Part shown: one piece after another, positions 19,001 through 28,700 of the stretch
Position numbering within the stretch: the first letter of the stretch is position 1
Layout of the letters: every line of letters begins with the position of its first letter
NCBI RefSeq assembly: GCF_000203915.1
Contig: NC_008390.1
Location: 1,674,001 to 1,738,000 of the forward strand
Reading direction: 5' to 3'
Source: Burkholderia ambifaria AMMD
Lineage (GTDB): Bacteria > Pseudomonadota > Gammaproteobacteria > Burkholderiales > Burkholderiaceae
DNA length: 64,000 nt
Notes under the pieces: model-generated
Told to the model about the DNA's origin: nothing
The model's database searches: none
What the model saw: the letters and a program-made list of their open reading frames with translations, nothing else
Made by a program: the position numbers and the translations under genes

Positions 19001-22000
19001 GGCGCGACCGCGGTGGCGACGCCGGGCCCCGATCTCGCCGCGCGCTTCGACTTCGCGCTGGACTTCACCGACGACGCGAACGGGATCGAACTCGTCGCCG
19101 CCTACGCGACCGACTGCATCGACGCCGATACCGCGCGCGCATGGCTCGACAGCTACGCGGCGCTGCTCGCGTGCGCCGCCCATGAACCGCAATGCGCGAC
19201 GGCCGCGCTGCCGTGCGATGCGTCGCCGGCGACGCGCCAGCCGCGCGACGGCCGCGCGCTGAGCATCGAACACGCCGACATCGTCGCTGCATTCGCGCGG
19301 CAGGCGGCCGCCTATCCGCATCGCGTCGCGCTGGCCGATGCGTCGGCGTCGCTGACGTTCGCCGAACTCGACGACGCGTCGAACCGCATCGCGCATGCAC
19401 TGAAACTGCACGGCGTGACGGCCGAAGCGCCCGTCATCGTCTGCATCGAGCGTTCGGCCCGCTTCGTCGTCGGCCTGCTCGGCGCGCTGAAGGCCGGCGC
19501 GCTGGCCGTGCTGCTCGACCCGGCGCAGCCGGCCGCGCGCCTGGCGGCCGCGGCCGCCGATTGCGGCGCACGCCGCGCGCTCGTCGCGGATCTGGCCGCG
19601 TGGCCGGCCGGCACCGACGTCCAGCCGCTCGACGTCGACACGCTCGCGCAGGACGCGACGCTCGCCCATGCGGCCGGCGTGCGCGTCGCACCGCACCCGG
19701 AACAGGGCGCCTATCTGATCTATACGTCGGGCTCGACCGGCACGCCGAAGGGCGTCGTCGTGTCGCACGGCGCACTGGCCGATTACGTGCAGGGGATGCT
19801 CGACGAACTCGCGTTCGCGCCGGACGCGTCGTTCGCGATGGTGTCGACCGTCGCCGCGGACCTCGGCCACACGACGCTGTTCGGCGCGCTGTGCGCGGGC
19901 CGCACGCTGCATCTGCTGCCGGCCGCGTGCGCGTTCGATCCGGACCTGTTCGCGCAGGAAATGCGCGGCCGCGACGTCGGCGTGCTGAAGATCGTGCCGA
20001 GCCATCTGCAGGCGCTGCTCGACGCGCGCGTGCCGGCCGACGTGCTGCCGCGCCACGCGCTCGTGACCGGCGGCGAAACGCTGACGTGGGCGCTCGTTGC
20101 GCGCGTGGCCGCGCTCGCGCCGGCCTGCCGCGTGATCAACCATTACGGGCCGACCGAAGCGACCGTCGGCGCGATTGCCTGCGACACCGCGTCGATCGCG
20201 GCCGATGCGCGCGATCCGGCGAGCGGCGTGCCGCTCGGCGTGCCGCTGCCGAATGCGCGCGCCCTGGTGCTGGACGCGTTCGGCGCGTGCGTGCCGGCCG
20301 GGGCGACGGGCGAGCTGTATCTGGGCGGGCCGGGCGTGGCGCGCGGCTACCTGAACCGGCCGGCGCAGACCGCCGAGCGCTTCGTGCCCGATCCGTTCAC
20401 GCCCGGTGCGCGCCTGTATCGCACCGGCGACCGCGTGCGTCTGCGCACGGACGGCCGTCTCGCGTTCCTCGGCCGCATCGACGATCAAGTGAAGATTCGC
20501 GGCTATCGCGTCGAGCCGGGTGAGGTGAGCGCGGCGGTGCGCGCGGCCGGCCCGATCGCGCAGGCCGAGACGCTCGCGATCGAGCACGACGGCCGCCTGC
20601 GGCTCGCGACATTCGTCGTGATGCGCGACGGCGCGGCATTCGACGAGGCCGCCGTGCGCGCGGCGCTCGGCGCGACGCTGCCCGACTATATGGTGCCCGC
20701 GCAGTTCGTCGCGCTCGCCGGCCTGCCGGTGACCGCGAACGGCAAGATCGATCGCGCGGCGTTGCGCGAACGGGCGGCCGCGCCGGTGGCGACGGCTTCC
20801 GGCGACGCGCCGCGGGGCCCGGTCGAGACGGCGCTCGCCGAAGTCTGGCAAGCGGTGCTGAAGGCGCCGCACGTCGGTCGCGACGACAATTTCTTCGAAC
20901 TCGGCGGCGATTCGATCCTCGTGCTGCAGGTGATCGCGCGCGCCCGCAAGCGCGGCGTGCGCTTCACGCCGAAGCAGCTGTTCGACGGCCCGACTGTTGC
21001 CGAACTCGCTCGCGTCGCGAAGAGCGGGGAAGCCGCTGCTGCAATGACGACAACGCCGACGCCTGCGCCGGCGCAGTCCGCACCGGCTGCCGAGGCGATC
21101 CTGACGCCCGCGCAGCAGCGCTTCTTCGCACTCGACGTGCCGCATCCGGGCCACTGGAACCAGTCGGTCGCGTTCGACGTGCGCGGCCCGTTCGACGCCG
21201 ACGCCTTCGCGCGTGCGTTCGATGCGTTGCTGACCCATCACGACGCATTCCGTCAGCGCTTCGCGCGCGGCGCGGACGGCAAGTGGCACGCGAGCGATGC
21301 GGCGAAGCCGTACGACGCGCTGCCGTTCGTCGAAGTCGCCGCCCGCGACGAAGCCGACGCACTGGCGCGCTTCGACGCCTTGCAGTGCCGCCTCGACCTT
21401 AGCCGCGGGCCGCTCGCCTGCGCCTGTGCGGCGCGGCTGCCGGACGGTTCGACGCAGCTGTATCTGGCGATCCACCATGCGATCGTCGACGGCGTGTCGT
21501 GGCGCATCCTGCTCGACGACCTGGACGCCGCGTATCGCGCCGCATGCGAGGGCGTGCCCGCGCGCCTGTCGCAGCCGGGCCTGCGCGCCGATGCTTGGGC
21601 CGCCCGCCTGGCGCGTGCCGCGACGCAGCCCGCATCGCCGTTCGCTGCTGAAACCGCATACTGGGCCGGCATGGCCCACGGCGACGACCTCGTGCCCGAT
21701 CATCCCGACGCACCGGCGACGAACGCCGATGCGGCCGTCGTCGTGCAGACGATCGACGCGGCATTGACCCGCGCCGCGCTGACTGACGCCCACGCCGCGT
21801 ATCGCACGCAGACGATCGAACTGCTGGGCGCGGCGCTCGCGCTGGCGCTGACCGGTGCCGGCGGCGCCGCGTCGTGCCGCGTCGAACTCGAAGGCCATGG
21901 CCGCGAGGCGCTGTTCGACGACGCGGACGCGAGCCGCACGATCGGCTGGCTGACGAGCCACTATCCAGTGACGCTGCCGGTCGAAGCCACCGCGCGCGAC

Positions 22001-25000
22001 ACGCTGTGCGCGGTCAAGGATGCATTGCGCGCGGTGCCGCACAAGGGGCTCGGCTTCGGCGTGCTCGCGCACTACGGCGATGCGGCGACGCGTGCGGCGC
22101 TGGCCGCCGTGCCGCGTCCGCGCGTCACGTTCAACTATCTCGGCCAGTTCGACGCGCCGCGCGACGCGACGCTCGTGCCGCGCTTCGGCGGCACCGGCAT
22201 CGAGCGCGACCGCCAAGGCCCGCTCGGCAACACGCTCGCGATCCATGCGTACCTCGATACCGACCGTGACGGCGCACGCACGCTGAAGGTTCACTGGGTC
22301 TACGGCGCGCCGCAGTTCGAGCGCGCGACGATCGACGCATTCGCGGCGCGCTTTGCCGCCGCACTGCGCGAACTCGCCGATGCTTGCGCGTCGCGGGTCG
22401 CGCATCGCGGCGGCGGCGCGACGCCGGGCGATTTCCCGCTCGCGCAGGCTGCCGGCCTCACGCAGGCCGCGATCGAACGCGCGCCGCTCGACTGGCGCAC
22501 GATCGACGACGTGTATCCGCTGTCGCCGATGCAGCAGGGGATCCTGTTCCATGCGCTGTTCGCGCCCGGTCATGCCAGCTACGTGAACCAGCTCGTCGCG
22601 ACCGCGACGGCGCTCGACGCCGACCGGCTCGCGGCCGCGTTCGGCGCGTCCGTCGCGCGCCACGACATCCTGCGCACCAGCGTGATGCCTGACGAGGCCG
22701 CGCCGCTGCAATGCGTGCATCGCCATGCGCAGATGCCGGTCGAGCAGCTCGACTGGCGCACGCGCGGCAACAGGCTCGACGCCGATTTCGACGCGTGGCT
22801 CGCGGCCGACCGCGCACGTGGCTTCGACTGGCGCGAGCCGCCGCTGATGCGGCTCACGCTGATCCGCGTGACGGATGACGCGTGGCGCGTCGTCTGGACG
22901 CGTCACCACGTGCTGCTCGACGGCTGGAGCACCGCGCGGCTGCTCGCGGACGTGCTGCGCGACTATCGCGACCCCGATGCGGGGTCGCCGTTCGCGAGCC
23001 GCCCGGCGCTGCGCTATCGTGACTTCATCGCGTGGCTCGGCACCCGCGATCGTGCCGCGGACGAACGCTTCTGGACCGATCGGCTCGCGCGGCTCGACGC
23101 ACCGACGCTGATCGCCGAACGCGTGGCCGATCGCGCCGACGCCGAGATGGTCACGTGGCGCGCGACGATCGACGCGGATGGGATGACGCGCATCACACAA
23201 ACGGCGCGTGCGCTGAAGCTGACCGTCAACACGCTGGTGCAGGGCGCGTGGGCGCTCGCGCTGCAGCGCATGACGCACCAGCCGGCCGTCGCGTTCGGCG
23301 CGACCGTCGCGGGCCGTCCCGATGCGCTCGCGGACGTCGACACGGTGCTCGGCCTCTTCATCAACACGCTGCCGGTGATCACGGCGCCGGCGCCGCAGCA
23401 GCGCGCGGCCGACTGGCTGCAGGCGCTGCAACGCGAGAACGCGGCCGCCGCCGAGCATGCGCACACGCCGCTCGCCGATATCCAGCGCTGGGCACGCGGC
23501 GCCGGCGGCGCCCTGTTCGACACGCTGGTCGTGTTCGAGAACTATCCGGTCGACGAGACCGTGCGCGACGCCGATCCGCGCGCGCTCGCGCTGAGCGACG
23601 TGCGCAGCATCGAAGCGACCGATTTCGCGCTGACGCTCGTGATCGAGAGCGGCACCGAACTGACGATCGACTACGGCTACGACACCGCACGCGTCGATGC
23701 GCACCAGGTCGAGACCTGGCACCGCGCTTTCGCATGCGCGCTCGACGCGCTGGCCCGCACGCCGGATGCGCTGCTCGGCACGCTGTCGATCGCCGACGAC
23801 GCGGCGCGCGCCGCACTGGCGCGCGCGCAGGACACCGCGCGGACGTGGCCGCCCGCGCAGCGGCAGCCGCTGCATCTGCAATTCGCGGCCGCCGCACAGG
23901 CGACGCCCGACGCGATCGCGCTCGAATACGCGGATGCCGACGGCGCCGTGCAACGCGCGACCTATCGCGAACTCGACCTGAACACGACGCGCGTTGCCGC
24001 CGCATTGCGCCGGCGCGGCGTGCGGCCCGATACGCCCGTGGCGTTGTGCGTCGAGCGCTCGTTCGACATGGTGACGGCGCTCGTCGGCGTGCTGAAGGCC
24101 GGCGCGGCATACCTGCCGGTCGATCCCGACTATCCGGCCGAGCGCATCGCATACCTGCTGCGCGACGCGCGGCCGGCGGTCGCGATCACGCAGGCCCATC
24201 TGCGCGAGCAGGTCGAGGCAGCGCTCGGCGACGACGCGACGACACAGCTGCTGACGGTGGCCGATCTGCTCGCCGACGAAGCGGCCGAAGCGGATGGAGC
24301 GAACGAAGCCACGGCCGACACCGACATCGACGACGCCCGGCTCGCGTACCTGATCTATACGTCCGGCTCGACCGGCAAGCCGAAGGGCGCCGGCAACTCG
24401 CACGGCGCGCTCGCGAACCGGATCGCGTGGATGCAGCACGCGTATCGGCTCACGCGCGACGACGTCGTGCTGCACAAGACGCCGTTCGGCTTCGACGTGT
24501 CGGTATGGGAATTCGTGTGGCCGCTCGCGATCGGCGCGAAGCTCGCGATCGCCGCGCCCGGCGACCACCGCGATCCGGCCCGCCTCGCGGCCGCGATCCA
24601 TGCGCACGGCGTGACGGTGCTGCACTTCGTGCCGTCGATGCTGGCCGCGTTCGCCGCGTATCTCGACGATTTCTCGGCCGCCGCGCAATGCGACAGCGTG
24701 CGCCTGATCGTCGCGAGCGGCGAAGCGCTCGCGCCCGAACTCGTCGCGAAGGTCGCACGGCTCATGCCGAACGCGATGCTCGTGAACCTGTACGGGCCGA
24801 CGGAAGCCGCGATCGACGTGTCGCACTGGACCTGCGGCCCCGACGACGCGAACGCCGTCGCGGTGCCGATCGGCCATCCGATCGCGAACCTGCAGCTGCA
24901 CGTGCTCGACGCGGCATGGCAGCCGGTGCCGGCCGGCGCGACCGGCGAACTGTATCTGGCGGGCGCGGGCCTCGCGCGCGGCTATCTCGGCCGCCCGGGG

Positions 25001-25717
25001 CTGACCGCCGAGCGCTTCGTGCCCGATCCGTTCGTGCCGGGCGCGCGCATGTATCGCACCGGCGACCTCGCACGGCGCCGCGCCGATGGCGCACTCGACT
25101 ACCTCGGCCGCGTCGACACGCAGGTGAAGCTGCGCGGCCAGCGGATCGAGCCCGGTGAAATCGAGGCGTTGCTGCGCATGGCGCCGGGCGTGCACGACGC
25201 GGTCGTGATCGTGCGCGACGAGCAACTGATCGGCTATGTCGCACGCGGCGACGCGGCGTCGCTCGACCGGGCGGCACTGCTGGATTCGCTGCGCGCGCAG
25301 TTGCCGGCGTACATGGTGCCATCGCAGCTGATCGAGCTCGACGCGCTTCCCGTTACGCCGAACGGCAAGTGCGACCGCCATGCGTTGCCTGCGCCGGTGC
25401 GCGAGGCGGCCGCGGCCGTCGAACTCGCGACCGACACGGAGCGCGCGCTCGCGGCGATCTGGCAGCGCGTGCTGCATGTGGACGCGATCGGCCGCGACGA
25501 CGACTTCTTCCTGCTCGGCGGCCACTCGCTGCTCGCGACGCAGGCCCATGCGCAGGCGAACCTGCACTGGGGTCTCGCGCTGCCGCTGCGCACGCTGTTC
25601 GACACCCGCACGCTCGCACGCTGCGCGGAGGCGATCGACGCGGCCTGCGCGGCACAGGGCGAGACCGACGCGGCGAGCGCGATCGACGCGTTGCTCGGCG
25701 AACTGGAAACCCAATAA
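16034..25717 (+). CDS. orbI: Ornibactin NRPS, three modules (A-T-C-A-T-E-C-A-T)
   Basis: A 3227-aa non-ribosomal peptide synthetase starting at ATG 16034 (GAAGGA 10 bases upstream). Landmarks by residue: A1 core YTSGSTGTPK near 160, T1 LGADS (Ser561), C HHAITDGWS at 760, A2 core at 1227, T2 LGGDS (Ser1627), epimerase HHAIVDGVSW at 1814 with a later FNYLGQFD, C HHVLLDGWS at 2291, A3 core at 2772, T3 LGGHS (Ser3165). Binding-pocket residues read by eye give DLTKVGHVG for A2 (Asp) and DVWHVSLID for A3 (Ser). A1 has a FDAAHECW pocket as in OrbJ and should load modified N5-hydroxyornithine. This matches Orn-D-OHAsp-Ser. Loading starts directly with A; there is no initiating C domain. Confidence 0.97.
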   Translation: MTSFPTALHHRIRELARRAPDAPALAAPFQNDLRLSRGALDARASHLARQLRAAGVGAEVRVGVCVERSCELFVALLAVLKAGGVFVPLDPRHPAARLDWIVRDAQLRHGIVDAAGRAALGAPFEHAFDAMSATGDGVDTAAFADDEDVPVHPRAAAYMIYTSGSTGTPKAVVVEHGPLAAHCDALAAALPIEGGDRLLHFASVNFDAAHECWLAPLAVGASVTIAPPQPFAPDAAHALMVRESVSVAAFPPAYLREFAALAARDGVPPALRVLAFGGEALPQQAFEFVRRTFPSVRLINGYGPTEAVISPMLWPVEPGDTPELAADDAYSSLPIGRVIGPRVARIDGDEAGESGEGGELLLGGVCIARGYHGRPALTAERFIPDAHGEPGARVYRTGDLARLRADGAFDYLGRLDDQVQVRGVRVEPAEIAACLRTHPAVADAAVIAETGNGPTRLIACVALRAAADDAALKAHVGAQLPAAWQPHRFVRCDALPYTLNGKLDRAALRERIAAARDTEQQAGDAPRTPTEAQIAGFWQTLLGLDTTPSRDDRFFALGADSLAAMQLQAAIRAALRVNLRLDALFADPSLAELAANVDRAERETGEPLAAIAARRAPADSDVPYVDRAASLAQQRFWVLAQTRDASAAYHIAAHWTIDGALDRAALQRALDHVIGRHDAWRTTLVDNDDGIVMQRIHAHLPVAITTLDLREQPPAARDAEAARIAERDAGAPFDLSRGPLLRATLVVLADDRHRLLLTAHHAITDGWSSRCAFDELSAAYRAYAQGREPSLPALPIQYADYADWQRDMLAGGEGERQLDYWRGALRDVPGPLALPVDHQPGATRTLQGARVSVRLPDAVAADVRRLARDAQATVFTVLLAALDAWLSRLTGETDVVVAVPVAHRQRPETRALLGLFLNTVALRVRVAPTLPFRALVDAARTAALDAVAHQDVPFERVVDAVKPPVKRGDEWLRVKFAQQFDARHDSVLPGATAVATPGPDLAARFDFALDFTDDANGIELVAAYATDCIDADTARAWLDSYAALLACAAHEPQCATAALPCDASPATRQPRDGRALSIEHADIVAAFARQAAAYPHRVALADASASLTFAELDDASNRIAHALKLHGVTAEAPVIVCIERSARFVVGLLGALKAGALAVLLDPAQPAARLAAAAADCGARRALVADLAAWPAGTDVQPLDVDTLAQDATLAHAAGVRVAPHPEQGAYLIYTSGSTGTPKGVVVSHGALADYVQGMLDELAFAPDASFAMVSTVAADLGHTTLFGALCAGRTLHLLPAACAFDPDLFAQEMRGRDVGVLKIVPSHLQALLDARVPADVLPRHALVTGGETLTWALVARVAALAPACRVINHYGPTEATVGAIACDTASIAADARDPASGVPLGVPLPNARALVLDAFGACVPAGATGELYLGGPGVARGYLNRPAQTAERFVPDPFTPGARLYRTGDRVRLRTDGRLAFLGRIDDQVKIRGYRVEPGEVSAAVRAAGPIAQAETLAIEHDGRLRLATFVVMRDGAAFDEAAVRAALGATLPDYMVPAQFVALAGLPVTANGKIDRAALRERAAAPVATASGDAPRGPVETALAEVWQAVLKAPHVGRDDNFFELGGDSILVLQVIARARKRGVRFTPKQLFDGPTVAELARVAKSGEAAAAMTTTPTPAPAQSAPAAEAILTPAQQRFFALDVPHPGHWNQSVAFDVRGPFDADAFARAFDALLTHHDAFRQRFARGADGKWHASDAAKPYDALPFVEVAARDEADALARFDALQCRLDLSRGPLACACAARLPDGSTQLYLAIHHAIVDGVSWRILLDDLDAAYRAACEGVPARLSQPGLRADAWAARLARAATQPASPFAAETAYWAGMAHGDDLVPDHPDAPATNADAAVVVQTIDAALTRAALTDAHAAYRTQTIELLGAALALALTGAGGAASCRVELEGHGREALFDDADASRTIGWLTSHYPVTLPVEATARDTLCAVKDALRAVPHKGLGFGVLAHYGDAATRAALAAVPRPRVTFNYLGQFDAPRDATLVPRFGGTGIERDRQGPLGNTLAIHAYLDTDRDGARTLKVHWVYGAPQFERATIDAFAARFAAALRELADACASRVAHRGGGATPGDFPLAQAAGLTQAAIERAPLDWRTIDDVYPLSPMQQGILFHALFAPGHASYVNQLVATATALDADRLAAAFGASVARHDILRTSVMPDEAAPLQCVHRHAQMPVEQLDWRTRGNRLDADFDAWLAADRARGFDWREPPLMRLTLIRVTDDAWRVVWTRHHVLLDGWSTARLLADVLRDYRDPDAGSPFASRPALRYRDFIAWLGTRDRAADERFWTDRLARLDAPTLIAERVADRADAEMVTWRATIDADGMTRITQTARALKLTVNTLVQGAWALALQRMTHQPAVAFGATVAGRPDALADVDTVLGLFINTLPVITAPAPQQRAADWLQALQRENAAAAEHAHTPLADIQRWARGAGGALFDTLVVFENYPVDETVRDADPRALALSDVRSIEATDFALTLVIESGTELTIDYGYDTARVDAHQVETWHRAFACALDALARTPDALLGTLSIADDAARAALARAQDTARTWPPAQRQPLHLQFAAAAQATPDAIALEYADADGAVQRATYRELDLNTTRVAAALRRRGVRPDTPVALCVERSFDMVTALVGVLKAGAAYLPVDPDYPAERIAYLLRDARPAVAITQAHLREQVEAALGDDATTQLLTVADLLADEAAEADGANEATADTDIDDARLAYLIYTSGSTGKPKGAGNSHGALANRIAWMQHAYRLTRDDVVLHKTPFGFDVSVWEFVWPLAIGAKLAIAAPGDHRDPARLAAAIHAHGVTVLHFVPSMLAAFAAYLDDFSAAAQCDSVRLIVASGEALAPELVAKVARLMPNAMLVNLYGPTEAAIDVSHWTCGPDDANAVAVPIGHPIANLQLHVLDAAWQPVPAGATGELYLAGAGLARGYLGRPGLTAERFVPDPFVPGARMYRTGDLARRRADGALDYLGRVDTQVKLRGQRIEPGEIEALLRMAPGVHDAVVIVRDEQLIGYVARGDAASLDRAALLDSLRAQLPAYMVPSQLIELDALPVTPNGKCDRHALPAPVREAAAAVELATDTERALAAIWQRVLHVDAIGRDDDFFLLGGHSLLATQAHAQANLHWGLALPLRTLFDTRTLARCAEAIDAACAAQGETDAASAIDALLGELETQ

Positions 25718-25726
25718 GGACGACGG

Positions 25727-28700
25727 ATGACGAAGGTTCAACCCGACTGGCTCGCGCTCGCGACGCGTTTCGCGCAACTGCCCGACGCGCAGCGCGCGGT
25801 GTTCATCGACAAGCTCGGCGCGGCCGGCATCGATTTTCGCGTGCTGCCGATCCCGCCGCGCACGCCGCGCAGCGATCGCGTGCCGGCGTCGTTCGCGCAG
25901 ACGCGGCTGTGGCTGCACGCCCGGCTGATCGACGCGCCGGACGCATATCACATCACCGAGCGGCTCGCGCTGACGGGCCCGCTCGACGCGCACGCGCTGC
26001 GGCTTGCGTGCGATGCGCTGATCGCGCGCCATGAAGCGCTGCGTACGACCTTCGACGAAGCGGACGACGGCGTCGCGCAGACGATTCATCCGCCGTTGCG
26101 CTGCCCGTGGCGCGAGACCGATCTCGACGCAGTGCCCGATGCGCAGCGCGTCGCGCGCGCCGAAAGCGTCGCCGCGGCCGACGAAGCCGCTGCATTCGAT
26201 CTCGGCGCGGCGCCGCTCGTGCGTGCACACCTGATCTGCTTCGACGCGACGCATCACTGGCTCGCGCTGACCGTGCACCATATCGTGTCGGACGGGTGGT
26301 CGTCGGGCGTGATGCTGGACGAGCTCGCGGCGTTCTATCGCGCGTATGCGTCGGGCAAGCCGGTGCCGCTCGCGCCGCTGCCGATCCAGTACGCGGACTA
26401 TGCGTTGTGGCAGCGCCGCTGGCTCGATGCCGGCGAACGCGATCGCCAGCTGGCGTTCTGGCGCGAACGGCTCGATCCGCAGCGCGGCGTGCTCACGCTG
26501 CCGGGTGCGGCCGCGCGGCCCGCACGCCGCAGCGCGCGCGGCGCACGCCACGTGTTCTCGCTCGACGCCCATATCGGTGCACGGCTGCGCGCGTTCGCGG
26601 CCGCATCGGGCGCGACGCCGTTCGCGGTGCTGCTCGCGGCGCTCGACGCGCTGCTCGCGCGTGCGACGGGCGACACGCGGATCTGCGTCGGCGTGCCGGC
26701 CGCGAACCGCGAGCGCGCGGAAACGGCCGGCCTGATCGGCTTCTTCGTCAACACGCTCGCGATCGACGTCGACGTGCCGGCGCACGGTGATTTTGCGTCG
26801 CTGGTCGCGCGCACGCAGCGCGCGCTCGTCGATGCGCAGATGCACCAGGACGTGCCGTTCGAGCAGGTCGTCGACGCGCTCGGCGTGCCGCGCAGCGCCA
26901 GCCACCATCCGCTGTTCCAGGTGATGGCCGCGTACGGCGAGCGGCGCGCGCTGCCGGCGCTCGGCGCGGCGTCGGCCGCATTGCTGCCATCCGGCACGCC
27001 GTCCGCGAAATTCGACCTGACGCTTGCCGTCGAAGCGACGCCCGACGGCACGTTCGACGCTGCGTTCATCTACGCGCTCGACCTGTTCGATGCGGACGCG
27101 ATCGCGCGGCTCGCCGCACGCTTCGTCACGCTGCTCGACGACGCGCTCGCTCGCCCCGAGTTGCCGATCGGTGATCTCGACTGGCTGCCGGCCAATGAAC
27201 TCGCGCAACTCTTCGCGTGGAACGCACCGGCAGGCGCGGCCGAAGCCGAGCCGTTCGTGCCGGTGCACGTGCGCATCGCCGCGCATGCGCAGGCGCGGCC
27301 CGACGCACGCGGCGTTGCCGACATCGATCGCGCGCTGACGCGCGGCGAGGTCGACGCGCGCGCGGCCCGCATCGCACGCAATCTCGTCGCGGCCGGCGTG
27401 CGGCCCGAGATGCGCGTCGGCGTCGCGCTGCAGCGTTCGGTCGACCTGCTGGTCGCGCTAATCGCGGTGCTGAAGTCGGGCGCCGCGTTCGTGCCGCTCG
27501 ATCCGGCTCATCCGCGCGAACGGCTCGCGCAGATCGTCGGCGATGCGGGCATCGCGCACGTGCTGACCGACGGCGCGAGCGCCGCCTCGCTGCCCGAGCT
27601 GCCGGCACTGCGCATCTGGCGCGCGGACGAAGTCGACGCGCTCGACGCGGCGGCCGACGTCGCGCTGCCGGACGTGCTGCCCGGCCATGCGGCGTATGCG
27701 ATCTACACGTCGGGCTCGACCGGCAAGCCGAAGGGCGTGATCGTCGATCACGTGGCCTTCGCACGGCATTGCGTGGCGATTGCCGAGCGCTACGGCGCGG
27801 GCGAGAACGACGTGTTTCTGCTGTTCCAGTCGGTCAACTTCGACGGCGCGCACGAAGGCTGGTTTTCTCAATACCTGTCGGGTGCCGCCGTGTCGGTGAC
27901 GGCCGACGTGCTGTGGCCGCCCGCGCAGACCTGCGCGATGATGGTCCGCGACGGCGTGACGATGACCTACGTGCCGCCCGGCTGCGCGGCTCAGCTCGCC
28001 GAATGGGCGCTCGCGCACGGGGCGCCGCCGACGCTGCGCTCGCTGACCGTCGGCGGCGAAGCGACGTCGCGCGAAGCGTTCGCGATGCTGCGCCGCGCGA
28101 TGCCGAACGTGCGCGTGGTCAACGGCTACGGCCCGACCGAAACCGTGATCACGCCGACGCTGTGGATGTTCCGTCCCGGCGACGATCTCGCGAAGCTGGG
28201 TGACGCCGCCTATCTGCCGATCGGCACGCTGGTCGGCGCGCGTACCGCGCATGTGCTCGACGAGCGGCTGCATCCGCTGCCGGTCGGCGTGATCGGCGAA
28301 CTGTACCTGGGCGGCGAGGGGATCGGCGTCGCGCGCGGCTACCTCGATCGTCCCGCGCTGACGGCCGAGCGCTTCGTGCCGGATCCGTACGGCGCGCCGG
28401 GTGCGCGCCTGTACCGCACGGGCGACCTCGTGCGACGCCGCGCGGACGGCGTGTTCGACTTCATCGGCCGCGTCGATCACCAGGTGAAGCTGCGCGGGCT
28501 GCGCATCGAACTCGGCGAGATCGAGGCCCAACTGGCCGCGCACGACGCGGTGCGCGAAGCATGCGCGGTCGTGCACGGGCAGGGCGCGCACGCGCAGCTC
28601 GTCGCGTACGTCGAACTGAGCGCCGATGCGCAGGCCGCCGCTCAGCCGGTCGAGGCCGCGACGCTCGACGCGCACTTGCGCCGCACGCTGCCCGATTACA

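Noticed and set aside
16506..24370. Repeated DNA around GATCTATACGTCGGGCTCGA in the NRPS genes
   Set aside because: These are the conserved A-domain core motif coding sequences, not mobile or regulatory repeats.
18362..27286. Antisense open frame of 2974 codons opposite the NRPS genes
   Set aside because: It is the complement of orbI/orbJ codons in GC-rich DNA; composition is Arg/His/Ala shadow sequence with no domain, while the plus strand carries full NRPS motifs.
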